Assembly: GCF_023922585.1 (NCBI RefSeq)
Contig: NZ_JAMFTN010000029.1
Location: forward strand, 23,270-87,269
Length of the DNA: 64,000 bases
Direction of reading: 5' to 3'
DNA from: Aliidiomarina quisquiliarum
GTDB lineage: Bacteria > Pseudomonadota > Gammaproteobacteria > Enterobacterales > Alteromonadaceae
The notes under the pieces are model-generated. The model made no database searches. It had not been told where the DNA came from and saw only the letters and a program-made list of their open reading frames with translations. Of the stretch, positions 47,920-56,762 are shown piece by piece. The translations under genes were made by a program, and so were the position numbers. Every line of letters starts with the position of its first letter. The first letter of the stretch is position 1.

Positions 47920-48970
47920 GGCCTTGTTGAACAAATAGGGAACTTTCTCGATTAGCGTTGATCAGATCGCCAAACCACGCTGATACTGGACACCGCAATG
48001 AGCAAAGCAAAATACCGAGTTAAAAACTGGTCTGAATATAACAAAGCCCTTAAACAACGAGGCTCAGTGACGTTCTGGCTGGACGAGAAAGCTATCGCTC
48101 AGTGGTGGCATGATACACCAAACGGCAAACGTGGCAGAGACCTGACATACAGCGACCAAGCTATCGTCACGTTCATGATGCTTCAGGCTGTGTATAAACT
48201 CAGCTTGCGCAGTACCGAAGGTTTCTTAAACTCCTTGTTTAAGTTGATGGATGTGCCGCTAAAAAGCCCTGATTACATCAGTGTCAGCAAGCGGGCTCGC
48301 ACGGTAAAGGTGAAAATACCACGCCCGTCAGGTCCTGTAGCACACGTGGTGTTTGATGCGACCGGACTAAAAGTATTCGGTGAAGGCGAATGGAAAGTGC
48401 GCAAGCATGGCCAGGAAAAGCGTCGTACTTGGCGTAAACTCCACCTAGGCGTAGACGTCGAAAGCCAACAAGTCGTGTGTGAAGAACTCTCTCTGGTTAA
48501 TGTCGGAGACAACGAAGTTCTCCCGACGATGCTAAAGAAAATGGGCCGCCGAAAAGTAGGCAAGGTAACCGGTGACGGAGCCTACGACACCAAAGAATGT
48601 TACCGGGAAATAGCCCGTAAAAACGCAATACCATGTATACCGCCGCGCAGCAACGCTAGATACTGGCGTGGAGACCACCCGCGAAACGACGCAGTTAAAG
48701 CCTTGAAGCAAGGCCAGTTAGCGCAATGGAAGCATGATACCGGTTACCACCAGCGTTCATTAGCGGAAACCGCGATGTGGCGGTTCAAAAGCCTGACCGG
48801 CGAGCGGTTGCGTTACCATAGTTACAACGCGCAGGTCGGAGAGGGTTATGTACGGGTCGCCGTACTTAATAAATTAACCCGCCTTGGCATGCCCGTGAGC
48901 GAAATGGTGCGTTAACCCCGAGAGGGAGAACGGGGAGTTTACCCTCAGTACTGATTTGATCAACAAGGCC
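47920..48970 (+). mobile_element. IS5-family (IS903-like) insertion sequence, complete
   Basis: The element is 1051 bp, with ends GGCCTTGTTGAACAAAT and, inverted, GGCCTTGTTGATCAAAT. A perfect 9-base target duplication, GATTCAGGT, flanks it at 47,911-47,919 and 48,971-48,979. Length, ends and duplication fit the IS903 group. Confidence 0.95.
47998..48915 (+). CDS. IS5-family transposase
   Basis: A 305-residue DDE transposase. The first Asp is in VVFDATGLKVFGEGEW, the second in VTGDGAYDTKECY, and the Glu lies in YHQRSLAETAMWRFKSL. It is uninterrupted and probably active. It occupies nearly all of the 1051-bp IS. Confidence 0.95.
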   Translation: MSKAKYRVKNWSEYNKALKQRGSVTFWLDEKAIAQWWHDTPNGKRGRDLTYSDQAIVTFMMLQAVYKLSLRSTEGFLNSLFKLMDVPLKSPDYISVSKRARTVKVKIPRPSGPVAHVVFDATGLKVFGEGEWKVRKHGQEKRRTWRKLHLGVDVESQQVVCEELSLVNVGDNEVLPTMLKKMGRRKVGKVTGDGAYDTKECYREIARKNAIPCIPPRSNARYWRGDHPRNDAVKALKQGQLAQWKHDTGYHQRSLAETAMWRFKSLTGERLRYHSYNAQVGEGYVRVAVLNKLTRLGMPVSEMVR

Positions 48971-48986
48971 GATTCAGGTGGCTTCA

Positions 48987-49814
48987 TCACTCATTCAAAT
49001 ACATCTCCGCCATATCATCTAATTTGGCTTTAACTTCTTTCCAGTTGGGCATGACCTGCGTTAGCAACCGCCAAAAACGCTCGCTGTGGTTGTGTTCAGC
49101 AATGTGGCAAAGCTCGTGTAGTATCACGTAATCAATGCATTCTTTCGGTGCTTTAACGAGGTGAGGGTTGAGCATCAAGTTGCCTTTGGTTGAGCAGCTT
49201 CCCCATTGCTTTTTCATTGCCATCACACGAAAAGAAGGAATGCCTGTTACCCAAGTGGCTTTCGGAAGTAGTTCGGCTAGTCGCTCATGAAAAATTGCTT
49301 TTGCTTTGTGTTGATACCACTTGTCGATTAGCGGTTTAATTTTCACCAACCGATCATCAATATCTTTACTGACTTCATGCTTGATTGTGACGTTCAATTT
49401 GCCTCGGCTTAGCTTCACATTGGGCACTTGCTCAGCATCAGTGATGATCTTTAATACATAGCGCTTACCTAAGTAAAACTGCGTTTCGCCACTCACGTAA
49501 CGCTTGGGTAAAACCGTATCTTTTTGCTTAGCAAATTCATCAATGCTTTGCCAAATCCATCTGGCACGTTTATGTATGGCATCTTGAATAGCATCATCAC
49601 TCGCATCATGTGGCACAGTAGCCACAACACGCTGATCAGGGTGAACTTTAATAATTACCTTGCGTGCTGTTTTTTTAGCGTTATCAGCAGGCTTGGTTTT
49701 ACGAATAACATCATAGTGAATGGAGTCGTTACCATAGGTAAAAACACCTCGTTCACTGGTTGTTGTTCGGCTTTCTTTTGGGGAAATGGCAGCAGCAACG
49801 GCTTCTTTAGTCAC
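48987..49814 (-). CDS. YgjP-like zinc metalloprotease (DUF45), last gene of type I operon B
   Basis: A 275-residue protein with the zinc site HELCH at residues 233-237, a downstream His and Glu (HNHSERFW) and the preceding WGSCSTKGNLMLNP typical of the YgjP/DUF45 family. Such genes are often found directly after hsdR; their job is unknown, possibly subunit turnover. It starts five bases after the hsdR stop. The IS903-like target duplication ends eight bases beyond its stop. Confidence 0.88.
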   Translation of the reverse strand: MTKEAVAAAISPKESRTTTSERGVFTYGNDSIHYDVIRKTKPADNAKKTARKVIIKVHPDQRVVATVPHDASDDAIQDAIHKRARWIWQSIDEFAKQKDTVLPKRYVSGETQFYLGKRYVLKIITDAEQVPNVKLSRGKLNVTIKHEVSKDIDDRLVKIKPLIDKWYQHKAKAIFHERLAELLPKATWVTGIPSFRVMAMKKQWGSCSTKGNLMLNPHLVKAPKECIDYVILHELCHIAEHNHSERFWRLLTQVMPNWKEVKAKLDDMAEMYLNE

Positions 49815-49819
49815 GCTTG

Positions 49820-52800
49820 TTAGCCCCTGGCTAAGCCTAAGCGAGTGATCTTGAGCACTTCTTCAATCAACTTTTGAGCATTATCAAGGCCAAGATCAGC
49901 AAATAACAGCGGCAACAGTTTCATGTGTATGGCGTTTTCAATCTCCGCAGGATTGATTGAATACTCAGCAACAGCGGTATTCACTACATCATCAATGCTA
50001 AACGCCAACTCTACTAATCTGTCGTTATCCAGATCCTTTTCATTCAAGAATTCAGCATCAAATAGGTGCTTAAATAAACCAAAGTAGGCTTGTGCATGTT
50101 TATTTAGTTTGCCAGAGTCATCTACAAAGTCATTGGGAACATCAGCGACTTTGCGGTCTTTCACTTCCTGTTCAAAATCTGCAAAAAGGATGTATTGCTT
50201 AACAGGCGCATCAAACATCGCTTTGGCATCTTCAATCGCCTTTTTCAGCATCTTAGAAAAATACTCTTGAGCATAAGGATCATCAGCTAAGTCTTGCTCA
50301 ATCATCTTAGTGATTCGGCCTGTGATTTTATCAGTCTGGTTACGAGCTTCGTCATCGCTCATATCCTGTGGCTTAACGTCTTTTCCTAAATTACCGACCA
50401 AATAGGCACCGTCAGGCTCTTTAACTTCAATACCAGCAATATGCTTGTCTAGAAGGCTACGAATATCTTCTGCGTATTCATCATAATTAATGGTTTCGTC
50501 AGCATCTTCACGTACTTGTTTACGCAAATCGACAAAGGCTTTTAGGTCACGTTTGTACAAGTCTCGCTTGTTATCGAATGACTTATCTTCAAAGTAGGTT
50601 GCTGATTGCAACGCTACTTTCATACAGTTTGAAAATGCAGTTAGTGCTGAATAGAAGTCATCACGCTTTTTAAGATTAGTATCGACAAGCTTGCCATCGA
50701 CATCTTGCACCTTAGGTGCTAACGCTTGGCGAAGCGCTGGGCCATCTTGTTTGTTTTTAACGCCATCGAATATCTCCCATAAATCGCGGTGTAAACCCGG
50801 AAGCTTTTTGTATTCCGTGTCCATGCGGTTATACAAACCTTTCAGATCATCAATATCAAAGCCGCCTTGGGTGCGTTCTGCAAGGTCTTGGTACTTCTCT
50901 ATGGTGGTATCAAGCTCTTTTAAAATGCCTCGGTAATCAATTAAGTAACCAAACTGCTTTTTACTATGCAATCGGTTTACGCGGGCAATGGCTTGAATAA
51001 GGTTATGTTCTTTTAGAGGTTTATCAATATACAGTACGGTGTTCTTTGGCTCATCAAAGCCCGTTAGCAGCTTATCAACAACGATCATGATGTCTGGGCC
51101 GTCACCTCTGCCAAAGTCTTCAATAATGGCTTTGGTGTAGGCTTTTTCATCCATTTTATCAACATTGGTTTTCCACCAATTTTGCACAATGTCTTTGCTT
51201 TCTTGATCAACTACATCATGCCCCTCACGCGTGTCAGGAGCCGACATCGCCACAACCGATGTAACCGTGCCAATTTTATCTAAAGCTTCTTTATAACGTA
51301 TTGCAGAGGCTTTAGAGTCACAAGCTAACTGACCTTTTAAACCTTGATGCTTAAAGTTTTGAAAATGGTCGGCAATATCATAAGCAATCAGATCAATTCG
51401 ACCTTCGGTTTGGTAGATTTGACCTTTTTGAGCAAACTTCTTCTTTAGGTCGGTCTTTTGCTTATCACTTAGTTTGCTAGTGCTGCGTTCAAACCATGCA
51501 TCAATAGCTTTGTCATTAACGTTCAACTCTGGAATGCGTTCTTCGTATAACAGAGGGGTAACGGTTTTATCTTCAACCGCTTGTTGCATGGTATAAGAGT
51601 GAATGATCTTTCCGAATTTGTTTTCAGTCTTATCGTCTTTTAACAGTGGCGTACCCGTAAAAGCAATATAGGCCGCTTTAGGCAGCGTTTGCTGCATACG
51701 GATATTATTTTCACCATTTTGACTACGGTGGCCTTCATCCACTAGTACGATAATGTTTGGGCTGTCGTTATAGCATTCTTTATATTTAATCGCTGAGCCA
51801 AATTTGTTAATGATCGAGAAGATAACTCGCTCATTCCCTTTACCAATTTGTTCAGCTAAACGCTTGCCAGTTGTCGCCATGGCATCTTTTTTATCTCGGT
51901 CAGTTAATACACCACCAGATGCAAAGGTTCTGCTGAGTTGGTCTTCCAAGTCCACACGGTCTGTAACTATGATCACTCGGCATTGTGCAAGCTCTTCAAG
52001 CCAAATAAGCGCTTTGGATAAAAACACCATTGTAAATGACTTACCGCTACCTGTGGTGTGCCAAATCACACCACCTTCACGAGCGCCTGAATCATCAAAC
52101 GTGTTAATTCGCTCAATAAGTGCTTTTATGCCAAATACCTGCTGATATCGAGCTACAATCTTACCAGCTTTTTTATCAAACAAGGTAAACAAGCGAGTCA
52201 TATCAAGCAGGCGCTCAGGGCGCAGCAAGCTGACAATAAGCCTATCTTGGTCGGTAACGGTTAGGTCACCTGCTGCAACTAATGAAAGGTAGTCATCTTT
52301 CGCTTTAGCAGGACGATGATTAAATAGTCCATCTATTTGTTCATCGCTCAACTTATGATTTTTTAGCCTAACAAATTCCGCTTCTGGTATTTGTTCTTCC
52401 TTCCACTTCGCCCAAAACTTTTCAGGGGTGCCGCAGGTAGCGTACAGACCTTCATGCCCATTTATCGCTAAGAGCAATTGGCTATAGGCATACAAGTGAG
52501 GAATTTCAGCCTGACCTTGATTCCTAATATGCTGAGAAATCGCCTCAGCGTTAGTCGATTTACCTTCTTTATTTGAATCCGGGCGTTTCGCCTCGATCAC
52601 CACTAATGGCAAGCCATTCACAAAGCACACAATATCTGGAATGCGATTGCCAGTGCCTTCGGCATTTTGAACCACTAACTCTTCAGTAAAATGGAATTGG
52701 TTATTATCAATATTGTGCCAATCAATGAGTTTAATGGTGGGGGAGGCTTTTTTCCCGTCTGTAAACTCGGTAACGCTAACGCCATATATCAAAGCATTGT

Positions 52801-53110
52801 AGATTTTCTCATTAGCCGCTTTTAAACCAAGGTTCATGGCAGGGTTTAGCTCATGCATGACCTTATCAATTGCGGCCTCAGATAATGTATGTTGCTTGCC
52901 TGCAAACGAAAACGATTGTTTAGCTAAAAAGGCTCGCAATACAGGGAGTAAAACAACCTGATAAGTGCTTTTCTTTTCGCTAACTAGAGTGTTACCGCGC
53001 AACGCTTCACATTCGCTTGGTGGAATGAATGTGTAGCCAAGGTTGGTTAAGAGGTTCAGGGCAGGAATTTTTGCACTAAATTCTTCTTTAAAGTTCGCTA
53101 TATGATTCAT
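49820..53110 (-). CDS. hsdR: Type I restriction endonuclease subunit (system B)
   Basis: A 1096-residue motor-nuclease. The nuclease site shows RIPD (Asp159) and VIEAK (Glu173, Lys175). The P-loop TGSGKS lies near residue 355, VLVDEGHRSQNG is the DEGH variant of the DEAH box, and AFTGTPLL is motif III. It overlaps the OLD-type gene upstream by four bases, so it is part of the same operon although three foreign-looking genes separate it from hsdMS. It is only distantly similar to the HsdR of system A. Confidence 0.96.
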   Translation of the reverse strand: MNHIANFKEEFSAKIPALNLLTNLGYTFIPPSECEALRGNTLVSEKKSTYQVVLLPVLRAFLAKQSFSFAGKQHTLSEAAIDKVMHELNPAMNLGLKAANEKIYNALIYGVSVTEFTDGKKASPTIKLIDWHNIDNNQFHFTEELVVQNAEGTGNRIPDIVCFVNGLPLVVIEAKRPDSNKEGKSTNAEAISQHIRNQGQAEIPHLYAYSQLLLAINGHEGLYATCGTPEKFWAKWKEEQIPEAEFVRLKNHKLSDEQIDGLFNHRPAKAKDDYLSLVAAGDLTVTDQDRLIVSLLRPERLLDMTRLFTLFDKKAGKIVARYQQVFGIKALIERINTFDDSGAREGGVIWHTTGSGKSFTMVFLSKALIWLEELAQCRVIIVTDRVDLEDQLSRTFASGGVLTDRDKKDAMATTGKRLAEQIGKGNERVIFSIINKFGSAIKYKECYNDSPNIIVLVDEGHRSQNGENNIRMQQTLPKAAYIAFTGTPLLKDDKTENKFGKIIHSYTMQQAVEDKTVTPLLYEERIPELNVNDKAIDAWFERSTSKLSDKQKTDLKKKFAQKGQIYQTEGRIDLIAYDIADHFQNFKHQGLKGQLACDSKASAIRYKEALDKIGTVTSVVAMSAPDTREGHDVVDQESKDIVQNWWKTNVDKMDEKAYTKAIIEDFGRGDGPDIMIVVDKLLTGFDEPKNTVLYIDKPLKEHNLIQAIARVNRLHSKKQFGYLIDYRGILKELDTTIEKYQDLAERTQGGFDIDDLKGLYNRMDTEYKKLPGLHRDLWEIFDGVKNKQDGPALRQALAPKVQDVDGKLVDTNLKKRDDFYSALTAFSNCMKVALQSATYFEDKSFDNKRDLYKRDLKAFVDLRKQVREDADETINYDEYAEDIRSLLDKHIAGIEVKEPDGAYLVGNLGKDVKPQDMSDDEARNQTDKITGRITKMIEQDLADDPYAQEYFSKMLKKAIEDAKAMFDAPVKQYILFADFEQEVKDRKVADVPNDFVDDSGKLNKHAQAYFGLFKHLFDAEFLNEKDLDNDRLVELAFSIDDVVNTAVAEYSINPAEIENAIHMKLLPLLFADLGLDNAQKLIEEVLKITRLGLARG

Positions 53111-55008
53111 GCAGCGTCCTCTTCAGCGGCATTCTCCTCAGCCTCTGCCAACACACCTAATTGAGTAAATAAATCAGTCAGAGACGGGTAAAGGTTTTCA
53201 ATATCATCTAAATAATCTACATATGCCAAAAACAATTTTGACGATATCTCTTCGTCGTCATTCGAGCTCCTTAGAAATAGTGAACGACCAAGATGTTCTT
53301 CTAGCTTTAAAACAAATTCTTTAATTAAAGGCTTAGACATAACAAGAGCTGTTTGGAAGACTCCGTCTCGCCTCCAAGACCTCATAACGTCTGCGTATTC
53401 TAAATCTTCAAATTCAGGTCTATTTCTTTTTTGGCTGTTGAATCTACCTTGTACAGTTTGATTAAGTTCTGAATTAACGTCGCAAATAGTTGTTTCTATA
53501 TCATCTCTGACTATTGAATCGATCAATTGATTTACATCTGCATGCGGCAAATAGTCAACTAGTGAACAAATAAACCTTTGTAAAATTGGCATGTCGGAAA
53601 ATAATACTGACTCAATACAGTAGCCATTGTGACTAAATGGAGTACAGTTTTTTCCTTGAATAAGTGATTTAAGGTTTGTATCAATTACATCTGTAGAAAA
53701 ATCCCTGTCAAAAATTGCATTCCATGTCTTGCCTCTAAGCATAGAACTCAGAGTTCTTTTGTTGTACTCGATTTTTTGAACAATATTATCTTTCCCTCGT
53801 AGAGGAAAAAATGTCACATCCTTTAAGCATCCTGATACCTGTGTAATCTCTTTTAGCTTAGAATTTATGTTTTTCAGATACTCAGCGTCATCGGTGCCTT
53901 CAACAAACGCAATATGTTTCGCCTGATTAAGCTGTTCTAATGATAAGATAACTCCACCTAATGCTCTTTTTATCGTGTCAAAGCTAGCAGTTGCAATGGG
54001 TGGTAACAGTTTCTCAGATTTAGCTTCATCACTAAGAAAGAACACTTCGCCTTCACCTGCATTTGTGACGAATTGGTCATTGTGGCTAATTATAAAGAAT
54101 TGATTGTCATCTATTCCTCTCAAATGTTTGATCAAATTGCCTTGTAGTTTTGTATGAATATGTGAGTCTGGCTCATCAACCAAGAGTAGCTTTAAGGGAG
54201 CTTCTAAGAACTCAACTGTTGAGAGAATTTCCGCGATTTGTAAAAAGCCACTTCCCTGTAGGTGCAAATCTTGTTTTTTCCCGCCTCCAATAGAAACTTT
54301 AATTGAGACATATTCATCAGTTCTAGCTCGAGTTCTTGGAGGTAAATCAAACTTAACCTGCTTTTCTAAAATATCTGAAATAGCTTCTTCTAGTTGCTGC
54401 AAAGAGTCTCGCTTCGCGATAATCTTATTTCGAAGTACCTCATGAGATAAGCCTTTCTGTATTTTTTTAGTAACTTGCCCCTCGTTAAGGTATGGCTCAT
54501 ATTGTAAAACACCAGCAACAGGTCTTGTCTGGTATATAAATACAGCTTCATCTAAGGTTTTGTTGTTCTCGACAAGTTTTTCTGCAAATCTAATAAAGTC
54601 TTCAAAAAAAATCGGGTTAACTCGAAAGAAAGCATTAGATATCGATGATGGTGTTGAGACCTTGAAACCTAGCTTGTATTCTTCATCGTCAATTTTGAGC
54701 GTAAGAGACACTTCTGCACCTCTAGCTCTGCCATGATGAAATAGGTCATTGTCGTCTGTAATACGAAGAAAATCTAATTCTTGATAATTGATATACCTAT
54801 GATTTTCACCCGTTTGATAGAACTTCTTTTTTGAAGCTTGGATATAAGCTGAATAGCATTTTTCCCATAACTGAATTGCCTCAAATATGGTTGACTTACC
54901 AGCGCTATTTTCACCAATGATGATATTGAAAGACTCATTTGGAGAGATACTTATCTCATCGAATGCTTTAAAGTTTTTTAAGTGTAATTGTGTTAAACGA
55001 ATTCTCAT
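53107..55008 (-). CDS. OLD-family ATPase/TOPRIM nuclease-like protein
   Basis: A 633-residue protein of the overcoming-lysogenization-defect type. The N-terminal ABC-like ATPase has Walker A GENSAGKST (32-40), a signature-like QGSGFLQIAE (251-260), Walker B LLLVDEPDS with Glu279, and the switch His309 in ISHND. A TOPRIM-like domain follows: VEGTDD (Glu370) and FDRD (Asp434, Asp436). Such proteins cut DNA or RNA in several antiphage systems. It overlaps neighbours on both sides by four bases. It lacks the UvrD partner of Gabija and the retron parts of other systems. Confidence 0.88.
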   Translation of the reverse strand: MRIRLTQLHLKNFKAFDEISISPNESFNIIIGENSAGKSTIFEAIQLWEKCYSAYIQASKKKFYQTGENHRYINYQELDFLRITDDNDLFHHGRARGAEVSLTLKIDDEEYKLGFKVSTPSSISNAFFRVNPIFFEDFIRFAEKLVENNKTLDEAVFIYQTRPVAGVLQYEPYLNEGQVTKKIQKGLSHEVLRNKIIAKRDSLQQLEEAISDILEKQVKFDLPPRTRARTDEYVSIKVSIGGGKKQDLHLQGSGFLQIAEILSTVEFLEAPLKLLLVDEPDSHIHTKLQGNLIKHLRGIDDNQFFIISHNDQFVTNAGEGEVFFLSDEAKSEKLLPPIATASFDTIKRALGGVILSLEQLNQAKHIAFVEGTDDAEYLKNINSKLKEITQVSGCLKDVTFFPLRGKDNIVQKIEYNKRTLSSMLRGKTWNAIFDRDFSTDVIDTNLKSLIQGKNCTPFSHNGYCIESVLFSDMPILQRFICSLVDYLPHADVNQLIDSIVRDDIETTICDVNSELNQTVQGRFNSQKRNRPEFEDLEYADVMRSWRRDGVFQTALVMSKPLIKEFVLKLEEHLGRSLFLRSSNDDEEISSKLFLAYVDYLDDIENLYPSLTDLFTQLGVLAEAEENAAEEDAA

Positions 55009-56762
55009 TTGAGAGGTCCTTCTACTTCTTCAATATCATCAGATGAATGTTCTTGTTGTACTCGTCTCTGTTTATGGATATCCATAGCAAATTGTGTAGG
55101 TATAGGAAGCCTGTAATGTCTGCACCCAGTTAGAATTATTGGCCAAAATGAATACTTAAAAGCACTCATTTCGTATACCTTGTTTGATTCTTCACATTCT
55201 TTTTCTATTTGGTCGATTAAATCGCCAGGCTCTCCGTCAATGCAAACATGAGACAGTGTTGCACCGTGCATTTTGTTATATCGATAGAAATGTTCTTCCG
55301 ATGATTCGTCAAAGAAAAACACTTGAAAATTGCAATGTTCCAAGAACTCTTGTTTTAGTTTTTTGATGATCTTGTGTGGCTCAGTAAGCCCCAAGACAGA
55401 TGAGTATATAGATATGACAGGGTACAAAACCGAGCCTTTTGTAACGCTTTTTAAATACTCGCTAGAGTTATCTACTGGATGTTCAATCAATTCAGAGTAG
55501 CTATTAAGAGTTGATGGGTACTTATCGTTTTTCTTAAATGCTTGATAAATCCCATCAGCGACATTTATAAGCCAGGAATTTATGTCATTCCAATGCACAG
55601 GATCTAAAGATAAAAACCAAACAGCCAGAGCTAGGTCAATCGCTTGCTCATCTTTGTAAGGAGAAAACAGAATTGGATTATTTATTATTAACTTCTTAAT
55701 CGATTCTTGGAGATTTGACACAGAGTGGCTAAGCGACTTAATGTTTGGGTCACTTTCGTCTTTAATTTGTGATAAATACCAATAGGTCCAACAGCCACTG
55801 AGTGCCAAGCGCCCTAAAACATCGAAGAGCTTTAGATTGACATCAACAGCACATGACGGCCTTACGGCGTGAGATAATGCATAAAGGTTATCCGCATGTG
55901 GAATAATTTTTTCTTCTACGTACTGGCCAGAGATTTGTAGATTCAATCTAAAAATCGAATCTAACGTGGTCAATGTAGAAACGGCTACTTTGTTCTTTTT
56001 ATCAAATGCAAACTTGGCTGCATCCCAAGCGTTTAATAGGACAAACTCAGCAGATAAAAAGGCGCTTTCAATATTATTCTGTTCTCTGGACCACGAATAT
56101 AGAATCCACAAACAAAGATAAAGTTGTCTAATACCCATTAAAATCTGTTTGGGTTTTAGGTCCTCTACGTTAGTAAGCCTTATAGCCAACTGAGAAAAAT
56201 GTTTGAATGATGTTTCAGGTTCATCGATCATTGCCAAGGATTTTCTTAAAAGACCACGGCATTCTTCTGGTAGCAGTTCCTCTCGAAGCATAAATTCCTC
56301 AAGGAGAGCAGCTAAGCGATCTCCATTCCATTCCGAAAAGCTTAAATTACTGGTTTTTTGACGTTCTAAGAATAGACTTACATTTGCCCTTACTTCCTCT
56401 TTTACATCTCCGCCAAAACATAGACAGATCTCAACGGGCTCATTTTTGTACTCTGATGGAATACGACTAGGAATGAATACGTCGATTATTTCGTTTATTG
56501 ATGGTCTAAGATCTTGAGGATTACCACTATCCCAATCTTTCCTGTCTAAATCTCCGGACTTTACAGAGAACAAATAAACTTTATTGACAGAGTCGCCATC
56601 TATCTTGCCATAAGCTCCAACATCAACACCATATTGACGACTTCCAACTCCTGGCTTTAGAAATACTTCTAGGCCCATCTGCGACAAAAGATCAGGCAGA
56701 AGAGCATCAAGCTCACCGCGTTCTTTTAACGATGCTAAGTATTGTCTAATAACTAACTTCAT
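55005..56762 (-). CDS. PD-(D/E)XK-like protein with large helical C-terminus
   Basis: A 585-residue protein not assigned to a known family. Residues about 1-75 look like an Mrr-type nuclease fold: a helix (LDALLPDLLSQMGLEV), GVDVG with Asp47, then a strand FSVKSG with Ser66 and Lys68, where Ser replaces the usual Glu or Gln. The remainder is alpha-helical. The start at 56,762 gives an ATGA overlap with the upstream stop, matching the other junctions here, and GAGGG precedes it; an ATG nine bases earlier is possible. It may be a nuclease or a DNA-binding partner of the OLD protein. Confidence 0.7.
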   Translation of the reverse strand: MKLVIRQYLASLKERGELDALLPDLLSQMGLEVFLKPGVGSRQYGVDVGAYGKIDGDSVNKVYLFSVKSGDLDRKDWDSGNPQDLRPSINEIIDVFIPSRIPSEYKNEPVEICLCFGGDVKEEVRANVSLFLERQKTSNLSFSEWNGDRLAALLEEFMLREELLPEECRGLLRKSLAMIDEPETSFKHFSQLAIRLTNVEDLKPKQILMGIRQLYLCLWILYSWSREQNNIESAFLSAEFVLLNAWDAAKFAFDKKNKVAVSTLTTLDSIFRLNLQISGQYVEEKIIPHADNLYALSHAVRPSCAVDVNLKLFDVLGRLALSGCWTYWYLSQIKDESDPNIKSLSHSVSNLQESIKKLIINNPILFSPYKDEQAIDLALAVWFLSLDPVHWNDINSWLINVADGIYQAFKKNDKYPSTLNSYSELIEHPVDNSSEYLKSVTKGSVLYPVISIYSSVLGLTEPHKIIKKLKQEFLEHCNFQVFFFDESSEEHFYRYNKMHGATLSHVCIDGEPGDLIDQIEKECEESNKVYEMSAFKYSFWPIILTGCRHYRLPIPTQFAMDIHKQRRVQQEHSSDDIEEVEGPLK

